DNA of 64,000 nt, from contig DATGEL010000108.1 in the NCBI GenBank assembly GCA_035310145.1, positions 49,808 to 113,807 on the forward strand, given 5' to 3'. This document shows, piece by piece, positions 61,988 to 64,000 of the stretch. This stretch comes from Dehalococcoidia bacterium. Its GTDB lineage: Bacteria; Chloroflexota; Dehalococcoidia; CAUJGQ01. Made by a program: the position numbers and the translations under genes. The notes below the pieces were generated by a model that saw only the letters and a list, made by a program, of their open reading frames with translations, searched no databases and had not been told where the DNA came from. How positions within the stretch are numbered: the stretch's first letter is position 1; the number at the start of each line of letters is the position of its first letter.

Positions 61988-63223
61988 GTGCGAGCGATTC
62001 GGATTCCGCGGCTCTTCCACAATCGCGACTATCTGCTGCTCTGGGCCGGTCAGACCGTCTCGGCCACCGGCACGAGCGTCAGCGATCTCGCCTTCCCGCT
62101 GCTGGTGCTCGCGCTGACACACTCGGCTGCCGCGGCAGGAGCGGTCGCGGCGCTGCGGGCGCTGCCGGCGCTGCTGTTCATGCTGCCCGGCGGCGCGCTG
62201 GTTGACCGCTGGGACCGGCGGCGCACCATGCTCTTTTGTGACGCCGGCCGCGCGCTGAGCCTTGCAGCGATTGTGCTCGCGTTCGCACTCGGGCGGCTCA
62301 CGCTCGCGCTGGTCTGCCTCGTCGCCTTCGTGGAGGGATCGCTCGGCGTCGTCTTCGGACTGGCGGAGACCGCCTGCCTGCCTCACGTCGTGCCGGCCGA
62401 GCAGTTGGCCGCCGCGGTCGCGCAGAGCGAGGTCACGGAGGGCGCGGTGGCGCTGGTCGGGCCGTCGCTGGGCGGACTATTGTTCGCCGCGGGCCGGGCG
62501 CTGCCGTTTCTCTGCGACGCTGCTTCGTACGCCGCCTCACTGGCCGGGCTGCTCGCCATGCGCGTGCGGCTTCAGGGCGAGCGCACTGCGGTGCACGAAC
62601 CGCTGCACCGCGAGGTGCGGGAGGCCGTCGTCTGGCTGTGGCGGCAGCCGCTGCTGCGCGGTATGACCATGCTCAACCTTGGTGGCGCGCTCGCCTCGCC
62701 GGCAATGCCGCTGATCGTGATCGTGCTCGCCCAACGTCAGCACGCCGGCGCCGGGGCGATCGGCCTGATCTTCGCCGCGGAGGGCGCGGGAATGATCCTC
62801 GGTGCGCTGCTGGGGATCTGGAGTGAGCGACGCCTGCGCGTCGGACAGGCTGTGCTGCTCTGCCGCGGCGCCGGGCTGCTGCTCTGGCTGCTGCTCGCCG
62901 TGGCGCCGAACGCGTTCGCGCTTGGCGTGATCGCCTTCGCCTTCGGCCTGATCGACCCAATCGAGGATGTGCCGTATTTCAGCGAGCGGCACCGGCTGAT
63001 CCCCGACGAGATCGAGGGCCGCGTGCTCGCCGTCTGCCGGCTGGCGCCATCGCTCACCCGCCCGCCTGGGCTGCTGCTGGTCGGCGTGCTGCTGCAACGG
63101 CTCGGCGCCGTGAGCACCGTGCTGATCGCGGCGGCCTGGCTGGCGGCGCTGCTTGCGGTCGTCGGCCTGTCGCCCGCGCTGCGCCAGGCGCCGAATCCGG
63201 CTGCAGTGCGCGACGCGGTTTAG
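61988..63223 (+). CDS. MFS exporter (MFS_3/enterobactin-exporter-like)
   Basis: 411 aa with 12 predicted membrane helices. Motif A follows helix 2 ([16 protein letters not shown]), and the N-terminus [21 protein letters not shown] is typical of MFS_3 exporters; [27 protein letters not shown] is a characteristic loop in the C-terminal half. It exports an unknown compound, possibly a drug or peptide. The GTG start at 61988 has only a weak ribosome site (CGGGGGTGG). It sits behind the candidate attenuator, so expression may depend on translation of the leader. Confidence 0.87.
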   Translation: MRAIRIPRLFHNRDYLLLWAGQTVSATGTSVSDLAFPLLVLALTHSAAAAGAVAALRALPALLFMLPGGALVDRWDRRRTMLFCDAGRALSLAAIVLAFALGRLTLALVCLVAFVEGSLGVVFGLAETACLPHVVPAEQLAAAVAQSEVTEGAVALVGPSLGGLLFAAGRALPFLCDAASYAASLAGLLAMRVRLQGERTAVHEPLHREVREAVVWLWRQPLLRGMTMLNLGGALASPAMPLIVIVLAQRQHAGAGAIGLIFAAEGAGMILGALLGIWSERRLRVGQAVLLCRGAGLLLWLLLAVAPNAFALGVIAFAFGLIDPIEDVPYFSERHRLIPDEIEGRVLAVCRLAPSLTRPPGLLLVGVLLQRLGAVSTVLIAAAWLAALLAVVGLSPALRQAPNPAAVRDAV

Positions 63224-63267
63224 GCAGTCCGCACGTCTGCCGCTCGCAGAGCCGGCGCTGGGCGCGG

Positions 63268-63552
63268 CTACGCCTCGAGGCTCTCCAGCCGCTGGGCCAG
63301 CGCCACGTCCTTGTCGCTGATGCCGCCTTCGTCATGCGTGGTCAGCGCGATCGTCACCTTGTTGTAGCGGATGTCGATGTCGGGGTGGTGGTTCGCCGCC
63401 TCGGCCGCGTCGGCCACGCGGTTGACGAAGGCGACGGCGCGCACAAAGTTCTCGAACGGATAGGTCTTGCGGATCTCGTCGCCGGCCCGCTGCCAGCCGC
63501 CCAGGCCCTGCAGCGCCTTGGTTACGTCCTGCTCGCTCAGCCGCGCCATCAT
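63268..63552 (-). CDS. phhB: 4a-hydroxytetrahydrobiopterin dehydratase
   Basis: 94 aa pterin-4a-carbinolamine dehydratase, which recycles the pterin cofactor of aromatic amino-acid hydroxylases. The active-site pattern is complete: [20 protein letters not shown], then [20 protein letters not shown]. Length is as expected. ATG at 63552 (or the adjacent ATG three bases later) follows AAGGGGGC. No aromatic amino-acid hydroxylase is in the window. Convergent with the exporter, divergent from uvrA. Confidence 0.93.
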   Translation of the reverse strand: MMARLSEQDVTKALQGLGGWQRAGDEIRKTYPFENFVRAVAFVNRVADAAEAANHHPDIDIRYNKVTIALTTHDEGGISDKDVALAQRLESLEA

Positions 63553-63747
63553 GAGCCCCCTTGCCGAAGTCTCGGCGGAATCGTTGTTATCCTGTCACAG
63601 AATCTGCTAGACTTGATGCGCACACACGTTCGCATGGCGGGTATACTGAGCGAAGACTCGGTATGCGTCCTCCGCCCACGGCGCCCCGACCTATCGCCGG
63701 TCTCGCGGTCGCCACGGCCCGGAACGGCAGAGTTAAGGAGCCGCCTC

Positions 63748-64000
63748 GTGCCCCTCGACGCGATCATCGTCAAAGGCGCCCGCGAGCACAACCTCAAGAA
63801 CATCGACGTCACCATCCCGCGCGACAAGCTGGTCGTCATCACCGGCCTCTCGGGCTCGGGCAAGAGCACGCTCGCCTTCGACACGATCTACGCCGAGGGC
63901 CAGCGGCGGTACGTCGAGTCCCTGAGTGCTTACGCCCGGCAGTTCCTCGGCCAGATGGAGAAGCCGGACGTCGATCACATCGAGGGGCTCTCGCCGGCCG
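63748..64000 (+). CDS. uvrA: Excinuclease ABC subunit A, N-terminal part (cut by window end)
   Basis: 84 codons visible. It begins [20 protein letters not shown], with Walker [11 protein letters not shown] and the UvrA signature [33 protein letters not shown]. It recognises DNA damage in nucleotide excision repair as a dimer. GTG at 63748 follows TTAAGGAG. A TATACT at about 63640-63650 in the upstream space is a possible -10, without a convincing -35. The rest of the gene lies beyond the window. Confidence 0.95.
   Translation, partial: MPLDAIIVKGAREHNLKNIDVTIPRDKLVVITGLSGSGKSTLAFDTIYAEGQRRYVESLSAYARQFLGQMEKPDVDHIEGLSPA

Overview
The window is a contiguous stretch of very GC-rich bacterial chromosome (around 70% GC by eye). 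It is densely packed, about 60 protein genes and one tRNA, with no rRNA, CRISPR array, prophage or intact insertion sequence. Several traits point to Chloroflexota: ribonuclease Y next to recX, F420-type LLM oxidoreductases, FHA-ABCG fusion transporters, a MoxR/von Willebrand pair, Pro/Ser/Thr-rich lipoproteins, Gram-positive-like lipoprotein signals, and no outer-membrane genes. This is an inference from gene content; Actinobacteriota is less likely. GTG and TTG starts are common.

Layout. 1-6.6 kb: a phosphothreonine-signalling block with an FHA-FHA-ABCG transporter, a second ABCG half-transporter, an FHA protein with an OmpR-like C-terminus, and a PP2C phosphatase. 7.3-8.8 kb: phosphohexomutase. 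8.8-17.5 kb: leucine catabolism (isovaleryl-CoA dehydrogenase, both methylcrotonyl-CoA carboxylase subunits, HMG-CoA lyase). A DUF433/DUF5615 toxin-antitoxin pair and a conserved hypothetical gene sit inside this series, and a PaaG-like crotonase faces it. 17.8-21.5 kb: histidine phosphatase, small proteins, OsmC and conserved hypotheticals. 21.7-25.5 kb: a Dpp/Opp-type ABC importer (two permeases and a Tat-type lipoprotein, no ATPase). 25.6-35.7 kb: CorA, sarcosine oxidase family, MoxR ATPase + vWA protein + RCK channel, an ECF41 sigma factor with its AhpD-like partner, and a lipid kinase. 35.6-41.8 kb: PrsW-like protease, recF, a coiled-coil protein, and a DUF2171-like protein with a roughly 430-residue Ala/Ser/Pro linker. 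42-49.7 kb: LLM oxidoreductase, tRNA-Gly, recX, rny, PHP, fabZ, zinc-ribbon membrane protein, M48 protease. 49.8-60.4 kb: glcF-LLM-GDPD operon, TIG lipoprotein, larC-larB, rhamnulose-phosphate aldolase/dehydrogenase, PHP, alpha/beta hydrolase, pncC. 60.8-64 kb: SnoaL-like protein, an amidohydrolase remnant, a 46-residue LNPQPLPP-repeat microprotein, an MFS exporter behind a candidate attenuator, a pterin dehydratase, and the start of uvrA.

Two interspersed repeat families run through the intergenic spaces. One is an 88-bp element with perfect 16-bp inverted arms, present twice; its core keeps one orientation while its outer flanks are reversed. The other is a BIME-like hairpin family bounded by GGCCCTCA / GAGGGCC ends, with three long and two short copies; copies form the 3' end of one gene and the start region of another. 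The most unusual candidates are the LNPQPLPP microprotein, the leader-ORF/attenuator before the exporter, the flank-inverted repeat, the ECF41 autoregulatory promoter, and the FHA/PP2C/ABC block.
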